Source: Bradyrhizobium sp. OK095 (GTDB lineage: Bacteria > Pseudomonadota > Alphaproteobacteria > Rhizobiales > Xanthobacteraceae). From it: a stretch of 64,000 nucleotides of DNA. Positions within the stretch are counted from its first letter, which is position 1, and every line of letters starts with the position of its first letter. Shown here in pieces: positions 17,095 through 25,871 of the stretch. The notes beneath the pieces are model-generated. The model had not been told where the DNA came from, made no database searches, and saw only the letters and a list, made by a program, of their open reading frames with translations. Both the position numbers and the translations under genes were made by a program. Where the stretch lies: contig NZ_FOBX01000009.1 of assembly GCF_900109945.1 (NCBI RefSeq), positions 334,087-398,086 on the forward strand. Direction: 5' to 3'.

Positions 17095-17188
17095 GCGCAG
17101 TGCAGCAAGCCTGCGTCCCGGTTCCCGATTGACATCCTCGCCTGTGGTGCCAGACTTTGCACAATAATACAGGGTGGAGACGTCCGCG

Positions 17189-19036
17189 ATGGCCAGCCTT
17201 TCGGCCTCGAACCATGTCGCCCGTGTCTTGTCCGTCGCCAATCAATTGGCCGACGTCGACGCCTCTTCGCGCATCGCCAATTCCTGGCGGCGCTGCCTGA
17301 TCGGCCACAAGCTCGATCCCGCCCGTCAGGGCCCGCCGCAGACGCTGACCGAAGCCGAAGTGCGGCATGTTGCCGAGCCGATGGAGGAGACGATCCGGCT
17401 CGCAATGCCCGAGCTCGACGGTCTCGCCCGCGTGCTGCGTGACGCCGGCTATTGCGTCAACCTTGCAGACACGAACGCGACCATGCTGTTCAGCCGCCTG
17501 CCGGCCGAAGCCGACGCAAAAATGTTCATGGACTGGAAGATCTACACCGGCTCGAACTTCGCCGAGACGTTTGAGGGCACCAACGGGCTCGGCACTGCGC
17601 TGGCCGAGCAAAAACCGATCCTGGTGCATCGTGACGAACATTTTCGCGCGCAATGGCACATGTTCTCCTGCGCCGTGGCGCCGCTGTTCGACCATGCCGG
17701 GCGGCTCGCCGGTGCGGTCAACATCACCTCCTGCCGCGGGGATCTGGAGCGCGGAGCGCATCAGCTCGCGCTCGCCGTGACGATGGAAGCGACGCGGCGG
17801 ATGGAGGGTGCGATCTTCCGCGGCCACTTCCGCGACGCCTGGATCGCGACCGTGCCGGGCGATGGCGGCAGCGGTTTGCTCGCCTATGACGACGACCGCC
17901 GCATCGTCGGCGCCTGCCGCTCGGCGCGCGCGCTGCTCGGCCTCACCGACGGGCTGATTGCGTCCGGCATCGACCTGTCGCGCTATATCGAGATCGACCA
18001 TTCACGTCATGCCGACGAGATAGTCGAGCTGCGCCGCACCGATGGCCGTTCGTTGGGCCGGGGCCATGTCGCTCCGCCGCTGCGCGCAAAATCCTTCGCG
18101 CTCCGCCGTGACGCACCCGTCGATCGCTTCGATGCGCTGTGCAAGCTCGCGGGCCAAGATCCCGGGCTAGTCAAAAGCGTGAAGCGGCTGAGGAGCATCG
18201 GCGATCACAATCTGCCGGTGCTGCTGCATGGCGAGACCGGCGTCGGCAAGGACGTGTTCGCGCGCGCCATTCATGCCGCCAGCAACCGCGCGCTCAAAAA
18301 TTATGTCGCGCTGAACTGCGCTGCGATGCCGGAGAGCCTGATCGACGCCGAGCTGTTCGGCTACGAGGCCGGCGCCTTCACCGGCGCCCGGCGCGACGGC
18401 TCCAAGGGCCTGATCGCGCAGGCCGATGGCGGCACGCTGTTTCTCGACGAGATCGGCGACATGCCGATCGCGCTCCAGACGCGCCTCTTGCGCGTGCTGG
18501 AGAACCGCGAAGTCTGGCCGCTCGGCGCGTTGAAACCCGTGCCGGTCGACATTCGCCTGATCAGCGCCACTCATCGCGACCTCGGCCGCATGGCGGAAGA
18601 GGGCACCTTCCGCACTGATCTCTATTTCCGCCTGCGCGGCATGGAAGTGCGTTTGCCAGCGTTGCGCGATCGCGCGGACCGGGATGACGTCATCCGCCAG
18701 ATCGCGAGCGAAGAGGCGCCGAATTGCCGCTTGTCGGAGGAGGCGTGGTCGCTGCTCTCGGCTTATCCCTACCCCGGCAACATGCGCCAGCTCCGCCACG
18801 TGCTGCGGCTCGCCGGCTGCACGGCGGAGGATGGCGTCATTACGGATGCCGATCTCGATTTGCCGCCGTTCGGCGGAAGGGCGGAGCCGGATCTCGAAGC
18901 GGCCGAGCGTGCGACGATCGTCGAGGCGTTGCGCAAGCATGGCGGCAACGTCACGGAAGCAGCACGTGCGCTGAAGCTGAGCCGCGCGACGCTGTATCGG
19001 AAGATCAAGCAGTTGAAGGTCGAGACGGCACAGTAG
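17189..19036 (+). CDS. Sigma-54-dependent transcriptional activator, AcoR-like (GAF-AAA-Fis)
   Basis: A 615-residue enhancer-binding protein. The N-terminal third holds a GAF-type sensor as in AcoR/AcxR (TGSNFAETFEGTNGLGTALA near 120-140). The AAA+ domain is complete: Walker A GETGVGKD near 348, the sigma-54 contact loop GAFTGA at 395-400, Walker B GGTLFLDEIGD near 414-424. A Fis-type helix-turn-helix closes it (GGNVTEAARALKLSRATLYR). There is no receiver domain, so it responds to a small molecule. ATG 17189 is preceded by GGTGGAGA; a GTG at 17174 is possible. A full-consensus sigma-54 promoter lies 2 kb away, ahead of the flavin-monooxygenase operon, which is the obvious target. Confidence 0.9.
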   Translation: MASLSASNHVARVLSVANQLADVDASSRIANSWRRCLIGHKLDPARQGPPQTLTEAEVRHVAEPMEETIRLAMPELDGLARVLRDAGYCVNLADTNATMLFSRLPAEADAKMFMDWKIYTGSNFAETFEGTNGLGTALAEQKPILVHRDEHFRAQWHMFSCAVAPLFDHAGRLAGAVNITSCRGDLERGAHQLALAVTMEATRRMEGAIFRGHFRDAWIATVPGDGGSGLLAYDDDRRIVGACRSARALLGLTDGLIASGIDLSRYIEIDHSRHADEIVELRRTDGRSLGRGHVAPPLRAKSFALRRDAPVDRFDALCKLAGQDPGLVKSVKRLRSIGDHNLPVLLHGETGVGKDVFARAIHAASNRALKNYVALNCAAMPESLIDAELFGYEAGAFTGARRDGSKGLIAQADGGTLFLDEIGDMPIALQTRLLRVLENREVWPLGALKPVPVDIRLISATHRDLGRMAEEGTFRTDLYFRLRGMEVRLPALRDRADRDDVIRQIASEEAPNCRLSEEAWSLLSAYPYPGNMRQLRHVLRLAGCTAEDGVITDADLDLPPFGGRAEPDLEAAERATIVEALRKHGGNVTEAARALKLSRATLYRKIKQLKVETAQ

Positions 19037-19047
19037 CTCGGTCTCTT

Positions 19048-19199
19048 CCCCTCTCCCCTTGTGGGAAAGGGTGGCTCGCCGCGATAGCGGCGAGACGGGT
19101 GAGGGGTTCTATCCGCGAACTCGTCTCCACATCTGTGCGTGCGGACGGAGACCCCTCATCCGGCGCTTTGCGCCACCTTCTCCCACAAGGGGAGAAGGG
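19048..19199. repeat. Palindromic intergenic repeat (152 bp)
   Basis: Arms of about 28 bases (19048-19075 and 19172-19199), built on CTCCCCTTGTGGGA and its complement, enclose an inner hairpin CTCGCCGCGATAGCGGCGAG. It sits between the convergent sigma-54 activator and flavin reductase genes and may end both transcripts. Related sequences occur at 33292, 51597 and 61969. Confidence 0.75.
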
Positions 19200-19224
19200 A
19201 AAGCAGCGAGCTTGGAGCGCGGAC

Positions 19225-19779
19225 TTACGAAAAATCCGTCCAGCTCAGATGCCGCGAATCGAGGTCGCCGACTGAAACGGTCTCGCGGATCTCGTGGGGC
19301 ACGTGGAAGCTGCTGCGCAGATACACGAGCGGCGCGGCTCCATCGGAATGCGATATGCCACGCACCTCGCCGACGAAAATCGAATGCGTCTTCGTCTCGA
19401 ACTCCTGCGCCAGCACGCAGTCGAACGCTGCTACCGCATCCGTCAGCACCGGTGCACCCGTCTCGCCGCGAGTCCACTGCCCGAACGCAAAACGGTCGTC
19501 GCCGTTGACGCCCTTCTGGCCGCTGAAGGTCAGCGCCAGCAGCGCGTGATCCTCGTGCAGGAAATTGATCGCGAAGGCGCCTTCCTCGCGGATGCGGGCG
19601 TGTGCGCTGGCGTTGCGGTTGACGCAGACGATCAGCGACGGCGGATTGTCCGACAGCGAGCAGGCCGAGGTTACCGTCAGCCCGGTACGCTTGCCGTGCT
19701 CGGCGCCGACCGTCACCAGCGCGACCGCGCCGGCGCATTGGCGCATCGCCTGCTTGAAATCCTTGGTGTCGACACTCAC
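19225..19779 (-). CDS. Flavin reductase family protein (HpaC-like)
   Basis: A 184-residue flavin reductase domain protein, expected to supply reduced FMN or FAD to a partner monooxygenase. Visible family signs: CAGAVALVTVG near the N-terminus, GLTVTSACSLSDNPPSLIVC (flavin binding), NRNASAHARI, FAINFLHEDH, and the late FVGEVRGISHSDG. The GTG read from 19779 is preceded by GGAG at 9-10 bases and gives the normal length; longer in-frame readings are Arg-rich noise. It lies downstream of the luciferase-like monooxygenase on the same strand (60-base gap), so the two make a classic two-component system under the sigma-54 promoter at 21001-21016. Confidence 0.85.
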   Translation of the reverse strand: MSVDTKDFKQAMRQCAGAVALVTVGAEHGKRTGLTVTSACSLSDNPPSLIVCVNRNASAHARIREEGAFAINFLHEDHALLALTFSGQKGVNGDDRFAFGQWTRGETGAPVLTDAVAAFDCVLAQEFETKTHSIFVGEVRGISHSDGAAPLVYLRSSFHVPHEIRETVSVGDLDSRHLSWTDFS

Positions 19780-19838
19780 GCCAAAAATCTCCGAAATGAA
19801 TGCGGGGGCGGCAGGTTCGCGCCGCACCCGCACTCCCG

Positions 19839-20936
19839 TCAAGCCGCCTTCCTTGCGGAGCCGAGATGCTTCAGGCGCGGCATCACCTCGTTGCTGAGCA
19901 GCGATAGCGAGTGGCGCCAGGCTTCGGCCTTGTGCTTGTAGTCGAAGCCGAACACCAGCAGCACGCCGAAGCCGCCGACCTCGTGGTAGATCTTCTCGAT
20001 CTTCTCGGCGACCGTCGCGGGCGAGCCGACGATCCAGTTCCGCTTGGCGCAATATTCGACTGTCACATCGCTATCGGGCACATCAGGCGCGTGCTTCAGA
20101 TAGTCCTTGAAACCGAAATGGCCGAGCAGCGGCAGGAAATACTCGCCCATCATCCGGCCCATCATGTCGCCGGTCGAGAGCTTCCAGGCCTCTTCATCGG
20201 TATCGGCGACGAACACCTCGCGCACCAGCCGCCAGTCCGCGCGGTTCGGCTTGCGGCCGGTTTTCGCGGCGCCGATCTCGACCGAGTCCCAATGGCTGCC
20301 GACATAGGCCGGATTGAGGTTGAGGCTCATCGGGATGAAGCCGCGCTCGCCCGCGAGCTTCAAGGTGTCCGAGTTCTTGGAGAGCCCGGCAACGCCGATC
20401 GGCGGATGCGGCGTCTGGAGCGGTTTGATGTGGGGTTTCAGGAAGTCGAACATCGTGTCCGGCTTGGTCACCGTCCAGAACTTGCCCTTGTAGGTCCATG
20501 GCGCGGGATCGCTCCACATCTTCAGGATGATCTCCAGCGCTTCGCGCGTCATGTCGCGGTTTTGTCCGCTCATGCCGTCGACGTTGAACATCGCCCAGTC
20601 GCTCGGCAGGCCCGAGGCCGCGACGCCGAAATTGAGCCGGCCCTCGGAGAGATGATCGAGCATCGCGACGCGGTTGGCGAGCTCGGCCGGATGGTGATAG
20701 GGCAGCAAAAAGCCGCCCGGCCCGATGCGAATGTTCTTGGTCTGCATCAGCGCCTGCGCGATCAGAAGGTCCGGCGTCGGATTGGGTTCCCACGGCGCGG
20801 TGTGGTGCTCGCCGACCCAGGCCTCCTGATAGCCGAGCTCGTCGAGCCAGCGCATGACCTGCAGGTCCCAGTCGTTTCCTTCCTTCAGACCGCACTCCGG
20901 CGGATGCGAAGGCATCGTGAAATAGCCGATCTCCAT
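19839..20936 (-). CDS. LLM class flavin-dependent monooxygenase
   Basis: A 365-residue luciferase-like (TIM barrel) oxidoreductase that uses reduced flavin and oxygen. Family signs: EIGYFTMPSHPP at the start, WVGEHHTAPWEP, IRIGPGGFLLPYHHPAELAN, DHLSEGRLNFGVAASG, and VGSPATVAEKIEKI near the C-terminus. Related proteins are often named limonene or alkane monooxygenases without proof; the substrate is unknown. Start: ATG read from 20936 with GAGGAAA just upstream, preferred to the ATG 12 bases earlier that contains this ribosome site. It is the first gene of a two-gene operon with the flavin reductase and carries a sigma-54 promoter about 65 bases upstream. Confidence 0.87.
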   Translation of the reverse strand: MEIGYFTMPSHPPECGLKEGNDWDLQVMRWLDELGYQEAWVGEHHTAPWEPNPTPDLLIAQALMQTKNIRIGPGGFLLPYHHPAELANRVAMLDHLSEGRLNFGVAASGLPSDWAMFNVDGMSGQNRDMTREALEIILKMWSDPAPWTYKGKFWTVTKPDTMFDFLKPHIKPLQTPHPPIGVAGLSKNSDTLKLAGERGFIPMSLNLNPAYVGSHWDSVEIGAAKTGRKPNRADWRLVREVFVADTDEEAWKLSTGDMMGRMMGEYFLPLLGHFGFKDYLKHAPDVPDSDVTVEYCAKRNWIVGSPATVAEKIEKIYHEVGGFGVLLVFGFDYKHKAEAWRHSLSLLSNEVMPRLKHLGSARKAA

Positions 20937-21000
20937 GGGTTTCCTCATCTGATGTTGACGCGTCTTGTAGCGCGTTGCTGGACTTGAACAGGACAGTTTT

Positions 21001-21016
21001 AGCAAGCGGTGTGCCA
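21001..21016 (-). promoter_or_regulatory. Sigma-54 (-24/-12) promoter of the monooxygenase operon
   Basis: Read on the minus strand the site is TGGCACACCGCTTGCT, matching the RpoN consensus TGGCACRNNNNTTGCW at every fixed position, with correct spacing between GG and GC. It lies 65-80 bases ahead of the monooxygenase start at 20936, giving a leader of about 50 bases. The neighbouring AcoR-like activator (17189-19036) is the probable partner. Confidence 0.8.
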
Positions 21017-21098
21017 GCGCAGACAGCGCCCCAGACCTGCGAGAAAAGGCTGGTTTGGGGTGGCAATAGCCGATATCCCGGGGCAGATTTGCGCAGCG

Positions 21099-21120
21099 CC
21101 GTCTCATTGTCGCGAGACGG
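21099..21120. promoter_or_regulatory. Candidate upstream activator site (palindrome)
   Basis: CCGTCTC and GAGACGG form 7-base inverted arms around 8 bases, about 85-105 bases upstream of the -24 element, the usual distance for an enhancer-binding protein. Further GTCTT and GTGAGAC half-sites follow at 21121-21137. It also lies just ahead of the divergent dgoK start at 21156, so it could influence that gene instead. Confidence 0.45.
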
Positions 21121-21155
21121 TGTCTTGCCGGTGAGACCAAAGGATACGCGTTGAA

Positions 21156-22070
21156 ATGACCGAACCCGCCTATGTCGCCGTTGACTGGGGCACCAGCAGT
21201 TTTCGGCTGTGGCTGGTCGACCGCGCCGGCCAAGTGCTGGCGGAGCGTCGCAGCGATGAGGGCATGCTGGCGGCGGCCAAGGCCGGCTTCGCTGGTGTGC
21301 TGCAATCGCATCTTGCCGCGATCGAGGCGCCCGCTCATCTGCCCGTTCTCGTCTGCGGCATGGCCGGCGCCAAGACCGGCTGGGTCGAGGCCGGCTATGT
21401 CGACACACCGGCGCCGCTCTCAGTCGTGCTGAAGCAGGCCGCGCGCGTGCCGGGCGAGGCGCGTGACATCCGCATCCTGCCCGGCATCGCGCAGCGCGAC
21501 GTTAGCGCGCCGGACGTGATGCGCGGCGAGGAGACGCAATTGCTCGGCGCGCTCGGCCTCGAGGCCGCCGGCGAAGCGCTGGTCTGCATGCCCGGCACCC
21601 ATTCGAAATGGGTGCACGTGAACGACGGCACGGTCGCGCATTTCTCGACCTTCATGACCGGCGAGCTCTTTAGCGTGGTCTCGCGCGAGACGATCTTGTC
21701 GCTTGCGGTCGCCGGCGCGGCTGAGGCCGAAGATGTCGCGAGTTTCAAGACGGCCGTGAAAGCCGCGTTTGAGGCGCCGGCCTTCGCAGCCAATTTGCTG
21801 TTCGGTGCGCGGTCGCGGCAATTGCTGTTCGGCGGCACGCCGGCCGCCGCGCGCGAAACGCTGTCGGGCACGTTGATCGGCGTCGAGCTGGCGGCCGGTC
21901 TCTCCGACAGTGTTCCGAAGTCGGGCATCACGCTGATTGCCTCGGGCCGGCTTGCGATCCTGTATCAGCATGCTTTTGACGGGCTGTCGGTGGCCGTGAA
22001 CCCGATCGATGCCGATGAAGCCGTCCGCCGCGGCCTGTCGATGGCAGCTGCGGCGATTTGGACGAAATAG
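21156..22070 (+). CDS. dgoK: 2-dehydro-3-deoxygalactonokinase
   Basis: A 304-residue sugar-acid kinase phosphorylating 2-keto-3-deoxygalactonate in the D-galactonate (De Ley-Doudoroff) route. Motifs: VAVDWGTSSFRLWL at residues 7-20 (phosphate-binding strand), VMRGEETQLLGAL, CMPGTHSKWVHV, and GVELAAGLSD toward the end. The next gene, starting 13 bases after the stop, encodes the matching aldolase, so the pair converts 2-keto-3-deoxygalactonate to pyruvate and glyceraldehyde 3-phosphate. The dehydratase and dehydrogenase of the pathway are not in this window. Confidence 0.9.
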   Translation: MTEPAYVAVDWGTSSFRLWLVDRAGQVLAERRSDEGMLAAAKAGFAGVLQSHLAAIEAPAHLPVLVCGMAGAKTGWVEAGYVDTPAPLSVVLKQAARVPGEARDIRILPGIAQRDVSAPDVMRGEETQLLGALGLEAAGEALVCMPGTHSKWVHVNDGTVAHFSTFMTGELFSVVSRETILSLAVAGAAEAEDVASFKTAVKAAFEAPAFAANLLFGARSRQLLFGGTPAAARETLSGTLIGVELAAGLSDSVPKSGITLIASGRLAILYQHAFDGLSVAVNPIDADEAVRRGLSMAAAAIWTK

Positions 22071-22083
22071 AAGGATTCTTGAG

Positions 22084-22716
22084 ATGACCGTTCCCTTTCC
22101 GCCGATGAAGCGTCCGCTGGTCGCGATCCTGCGCGGCGTCAAGCCGGAGGAGATTGAAGCCATCGTCAGCGTGCTGATCGATGCCGGCATGACCGCGATC
22201 GAGATTCCCCTGAACTCGCCCGATCCGTTCCGTTCGATCGGGGCTGCCGTGAAGCTCGCGCCGGCCGGTGTGCTGATCGGCGCCGGCACGGTGCTCGCCA
22301 CCGCGGATGTCGATCGTCTCAACGACGTCGGCGGCAAGCTGATGGTTTCGCCGAATGTGGATACGCAGGTGCTCACGCGTGCACATCAGTACGCCATGGT
22401 GACGTTGCCGGGCGTGTTCTCGCCGACCGAGGCGCTGCTTGCCGCGCGCTCCGGCGCATCGGGCCTGAAATTCTTTCCGGCAAGCGTGTTAGGTGCGTCC
22501 GGCATCGCCGCGATCAAAGCCGTGCTGCCGGCGGGCGTGATGATCGCCGCGGTGGGCGGCGTCTCCGACCAGAATTTTGCCGAGTACATCAAGGGCGGCG
22601 TGACGGCGTTCGGGCTCGGCTCCAGCCTCTACAAGCCCGGCATGAGTGCCGCCGATGTCGCCGCGCGCGCGAAGGCGACGATTGCGGCCTACGATCGGGC
22701 GATTGCGAAAGACTGA
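22084..22716 (+). CDS. dgoA: 2-dehydro-3-deoxy-6-phosphogalactonate aldolase
   Basis: A 210-residue class I aldolase of the KDPG/KDPGal family. The catalytic glutamate is E40 (MTAIEIPLNSP) and the Schiff-base lysine K129 (GLKFFPAS); the phosphate-binding GGVSDQNF lies near the C-terminus. Together with dgoK just upstream it splits phosphorylated 2-keto-3-deoxygalactonate. ATG 22084 follows AAGGATTCTTGAG; the frame is open farther up but overlaps dgoK. Normal length for the family. Confidence 0.9.
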   Translation: MTVPFPPMKRPLVAILRGVKPEEIEAIVSVLIDAGMTAIEIPLNSPDPFRSIGAAVKLAPAGVLIGAGTVLATADVDRLNDVGGKLMVSPNVDTQVLTRAHQYAMVTLPGVFSPTEALLAARSGASGLKFFPASVLGASGIAAIKAVLPAGVMIAAVGGVSDQNFAEYIKGGVTAFGLGSSLYKPGMSAADVAARAKATIAAYDRAIAKD

Positions 22717-22796
22717 TCCGGCAATAAACAAGCCGTGATGCGGTCACGGTCGCGCGTTATCCTATCTTGCTGCACCAGCGAGATCAGGAGACCGAC

Positions 22797-24533
22797 ATGG
22801 CGATCAACAATGTGGCCGATTTGTTCGTGGCAACGCTCGAACAGGCCGGCGTCAAGCGGATTTACGGCATTGTCGGCGACAGCCTGAACGCGATCACCGA
22901 GGCGCTGCGCCGTCGCGGCACCATTGAATGGATCCACGTCCGGCACGAGGAGGTCGCGGCGTTCGCGGCGGCCGGCGAAGCCGAAATGACCGGCAGCCTT
23001 GCGGTGTGCGCGGGTTCCTGCGGTCCCGGCAATCTGCATCTCATCAACGGCCTGTTCGACGCGCATCGCAGCCGTGTTCCCGTGCTGGCAATCGCTGCGC
23101 AGATTCCGTCGGCCGAGATCGGCGGCGGCTATTTCCAGGAGACCCATCCGCAAAACCTGTTTCGCGAATGCAGTCATTATTGCGAGATGATCTCGGATCC
23201 GAGCCAGCTGCCTTTCGTGCTGGAAAACGCGATCCGCGCGGCTGTCGGATTGCGCGGTGTCGCGGTCGTCGCGATGCCCGGCGATGTCGCCTTCCGCAGC
23301 CCCCCGAAGCGCGCGCTGTCGACGACGCGCGGTCTCGCGTTGGCGGCGCCGAAGGTCGTGCCCGATAGCGATGAATTGAAGGCGCTCGCGGACCTCCTCA
23401 ACGGCGCCGAGCGCATCACGTTGTTCTGTGGCCGCGGCTGTGCCGGCGCGCATGCGCCGCTGATGCAATTGGCCGAAGCCTTGAAGAGCCCGATCGTCCA
23501 TGCGCTCGGCGGCAAGGAGCACGTCGAATACGACAATCCCTACGATGTCGGCATGACCGGCTTCATCGGCTTCTCCTCCGGCTATGCCGCGATGCATGCC
23601 TGTGACGCGCTGGTGATGCTCGGGACTGATTTCCCCTACAAGCAGTTCTTCCCCAGTGATTGCCAGATCGCGCAGATCGACATTCGTCCGGAAAATCTTG
23701 GCCGCCGCGCCAAGATCGACCTCGGCCTCGTCGGCGACGTTAAGCTGACCATCGAGGCGCTACTGCCGTTGCTCAAGACCAAGACGCAGCGCAAGCATCT
23801 CGACGATGCCATCGCGCATTACAAGAAGGCGCGTGAAGGTCTCGACTCGCTTGCCAAGGGCACGCCGGGCAGCAAACCGATTCATCCGCAATATCTGGCA
23901 AAAATCATCAGCGACCATGCCTCTGACGATGCGGTGTTCACTGCCGATGTCGGCACGCCGACGGTGTGGGCTGCGCGCTATCTCGACATGAACGGCCGCC
24001 GCCGTCTGATCGGCTCCTTCGTGCACGGTTCGATGGCCAACGCGATGCCGCAGGCGATCGGCGCGCAGGCCTCGCAGCCCGGCCGTCAGGTCATCTCGCT
24101 TTCGGGCGATGGCGGCTTCACCATGCTGATGGGCGATCTCATCACGCTGACGCAGATGAAGCTGCCGGTGAAAATTGTCATCTTCAACAACGGCGTGCTC
24201 GGCTTCGTCGCACTGGAGATGAAGGCCGCCGGCTTCGTCGACACCAATGTCGACCTGGAGAATCCGGATTTCGCGGCGATGGCGCGCGCGATGGGCATCT
24301 TCGCCAAACGCGTCGAGGACCCCGGCGAGCTTCCCGGCGCGATGAAGGAGATGCTGGCCCACAACGGCCCGGCGCTGCTCGACGTCGTCACCGCCAAGCA
24401 AGAGCTGTCGATGCCGCCGACGATCACGACCGAACAGGTCAAGGGCTTTAGCCTGTGGGTGCTGCGTGCGGTGATGAGTGGCCGTGGCGACGAGGTCATC
24501 GATCTCGCGAAGACGAACCTGCTGTCGCGCTAA
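22797..24533 (+). CDS. poxB: Pyruvate dehydrogenase (quinone)/pyruvate oxidase family, thiamine-dependent
   Basis: A 578-residue thiamine-diphosphate enzyme. The N-terminal domain has the activating glutamate in VRHEEVAAFAAAG. The middle domain binds FAD. The C-terminal domain shows the ThDP/Mg motif GDGGFTMLMGDL ... NN near residues 437-465. Overall it matches PoxB-type pyruvate:ubiquinone oxidoreductases, which produce acetate and CO2 and feed electrons to the quinone pool. The C-terminal membrane-docking helix of E. coli PoxB is not obvious (it ends VIDLAKTNLLSR), so a pyruvate oxidase-like activity without lipid activation is possible. AGGAG lies 7 bases before ATG 22797. It ends overlapping the convergent membrane-protein gene by four bases. 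Confidence 0.85.
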   Translation: MAINNVADLFVATLEQAGVKRIYGIVGDSLNAITEALRRRGTIEWIHVRHEEVAAFAAAGEAEMTGSLAVCAGSCGPGNLHLINGLFDAHRSRVPVLAIAAQIPSAEIGGGYFQETHPQNLFRECSHYCEMISDPSQLPFVLENAIRAAVGLRGVAVVAMPGDVAFRSPPKRALSTTRGLALAAPKVVPDSDELKALADLLNGAERITLFCGRGCAGAHAPLMQLAEALKSPIVHALGGKEHVEYDNPYDVGMTGFIGFSSGYAAMHACDALVMLGTDFPYKQFFPSDCQIAQIDIRPENLGRRAKIDLGLVGDVKLTIEALLPLLKTKTQRKHLDDAIAHYKKAREGLDSLAKGTPGSKPIHPQYLAKIISDHASDDAVFTADVGTPTVWAARYLDMNGRRRLIGSFVHGSMANAMPQAIGAQASQPGRQVISLSGDGGFTMLMGDLITLTQMKLPVKIVIFNNGVLGFVALEMKAAGFVDTNVDLENPDFAAMARAMGIFAKRVEDPGELPGAMKEMLAHNGPALLDVVTAKQELSMPPTITTEQVKGFSLWVLRAVMSGRGDEVIDLAKTNLLSR

Positions 24534-24895
24534 CCCCGCTTCACCGACGGCAATGGCAACCGCTCGTGGCGGCGCTGGAAGCGCTGCCAGTGCAGCACGA
24601 TGCCGATCAGCACGGCCGGGACGAAGCCGAGCACGATCAGCCAGTGCGGCAGCTCCTTCGGCGAGATGAAGGCGATCGCGATGTCCGAGATCAACCAGAG
24701 CGCCGCGAACATCACCGCGAAATCCGTGCGCGGGCAACGCAGATAGTAGAACACGGCGGTGATGACGATGGCGGGCCCGATCGCAATGCCGATCAGTATT
24801 GCCGTCAGCTCTTTCGGCGTCAGCGCGTCGAGCACCAACGACGCCAGCAGCCAGAGCGCGGCGAACATGGCGATGATGTCGAGCGGATGCCGCAA
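24530..24895 (-). CDS. Small membrane protein built of two tandem repeats
   Basis: A 121-residue predicted inner-membrane protein with four hydrophobic helices. It consists of two similar halves: MFAALWLLASLVLDALTPKE (residues 10-29) and MFAALWLISDIAIAFISPKE (62-81), each followed by a second helix, a period of about 52 residues. The C-terminal tail is basic (HWQRFQRRHER). No family is recognised. TTG read from 24895 is chosen because GAGAGGT precedes it; the ATG read from 24868 is an alternative that begins exactly at the repeat. It converges on poxB with a shared four-base overlap. Confidence 0.6.
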   Translation of the reverse strand: MRHPLDIIAMFAALWLLASLVLDALTPKELTAILIGIAIGPAIVITAVFYYLRCPRTDFAVMFAALWLISDIAIAFISPKELPHWLIVLGFVPAVLIGIVLHWQRFQRRHERLPLPSVKRG

Positions 24896-24962
24896 CCCAA
24901 TACCTCTCGCGAAAATCGCGCTATCGTTGTGTCGGGAACTCCGGCCGTCAAGTAAAATACGC

Positions 24963-25871
24963 CTATTCCTCGTCGTTTCCAGGCGTCGGACGCAGCATGA
25001 AATGGCCGAAGGCGGTGGCGATCGGCTTGTCGGCATCATCCTGCCAGGCACGCGCCTCGAAGGCGACGATGCGCCGGCCCTGCTTCACAATCGACACGTT
25101 GGCGAAGGTGTCGAGTGCCCGGCCGGAGCGCAGATAGTTGACCGTGAGTCCGATCGGCTTGGGCGGCGCGGCCGCGCCGAGCTCGCGCGCCACCCCGATG
25201 ACGGCCGTGGTCTCGAGGAACGCGCCGGTCATGCCGCCATGGATCGCGGGCAGGATCGGATTGCCGATGATTTTTGGCGAGAACGGCATCGTCAGCGTGC
25301 CGTCCTGGTTGAGTCGGATGCCGAGGCAGCGCGCGAACGGGCTGTGCGCGAACGGGCCATCCGGATCCTCCGGCGCCTCCAGGGTCGGGATATCAGGCGA
25401 ATCCATTCTGCGGTCGGCGAGCATGTTGGTGCGGTTGGCGCCGATCATGAAGCAGGCGGTTGCGGTTGCGACCGGATCGTCCTCGGATTCCTGATAGGCC
25501 GTGGAGCGCACGAACGCGATCGAGCGCGTGGTGCGGTAGCAGACCGAATGCGCCTTGATGTCCAAGCCCGGCGTTGCCGGCTTCTGATAGTCGATGCGCA
25601 AATCCAGGGTTGCGATTGCGCGCGTGCCGTCGAGCGCAAGTTGCACCGCCATGCCGCAGCTCTCGTCGAGCATCGCGGTGACGACGCCGCCGTGCAGAAC
25701 GCCGGTCTCGGTGTCGCCGACGAAGACCGGACGGTAGGGCAGGCTGGACCAGGCTTCGGCAGGTGCGAATCGGTCGAGCTGGAGCCCGCTGATATGGCCG
25801 TAATCGGAGCGGCGGCCTTTGATGGCCTCGGCGAGTTCCTCGAAGGGAAGCGTGGTCGGAGAGCTGGACAT
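24963..25871 (-). CDS. Double-hotdog acyl-CoA thioesterase family protein (PaaI/YbgC-like)
   Basis: A 302-residue protein with two hotdog folds in tandem. Each half carries the helix motif of the 4HBT group: LHGGVVTAMLDES near residue 60 and IHGGMTGAFLETTA near 214. Single-hotdog relatives work as dimers, so this chain probably makes the dimer internally. It may hydrolyse a medium or aromatic acyl-CoA; nothing nearby fixes the substrate. No signal peptide. Start: ATG read from 25871. It is separated from the plus-strand gene at 26021 by a 150-base divergent promoter region. Confidence 0.82.
   Translation of the reverse strand: MSSSPTTLPFEELAEAIKGRRSDYGHISGLQLDRFAPAEAWSSLPYRPVFVGDTETGVLHGGVVTAMLDESCGMAVQLALDGTRAIATLDLRIDYQKPATPGLDIKAHSVCYRTTRSIAFVRSTAYQESEDDPVATATACFMIGANRTNMLADRRMDSPDIPTLEAPEDPDGPFAHSPFARCLGIRLNQDGTLTMPFSPKIIGNPILPAIHGGMTGAFLETTAVIGVARELGAAAPPKPIGLTVNYLRSGRALDTFANVSIVKQGRRIVAFEARAWQDDADKPIATAFGHFMLRPTPGNDEE

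Noticed and set aside
17140..17165. Sigma-54-like sequence ahead of the AcoR-like gene (TGGTGCCAGACTTTGCAC)
   Set aside because: The GG to GC spacing is one base too long and the -24 block is TGGTGC, so it is unlikely to be functional. A sigma-70-like TTGACA at 17129-17134 lies nearby but has no good -10 partner.
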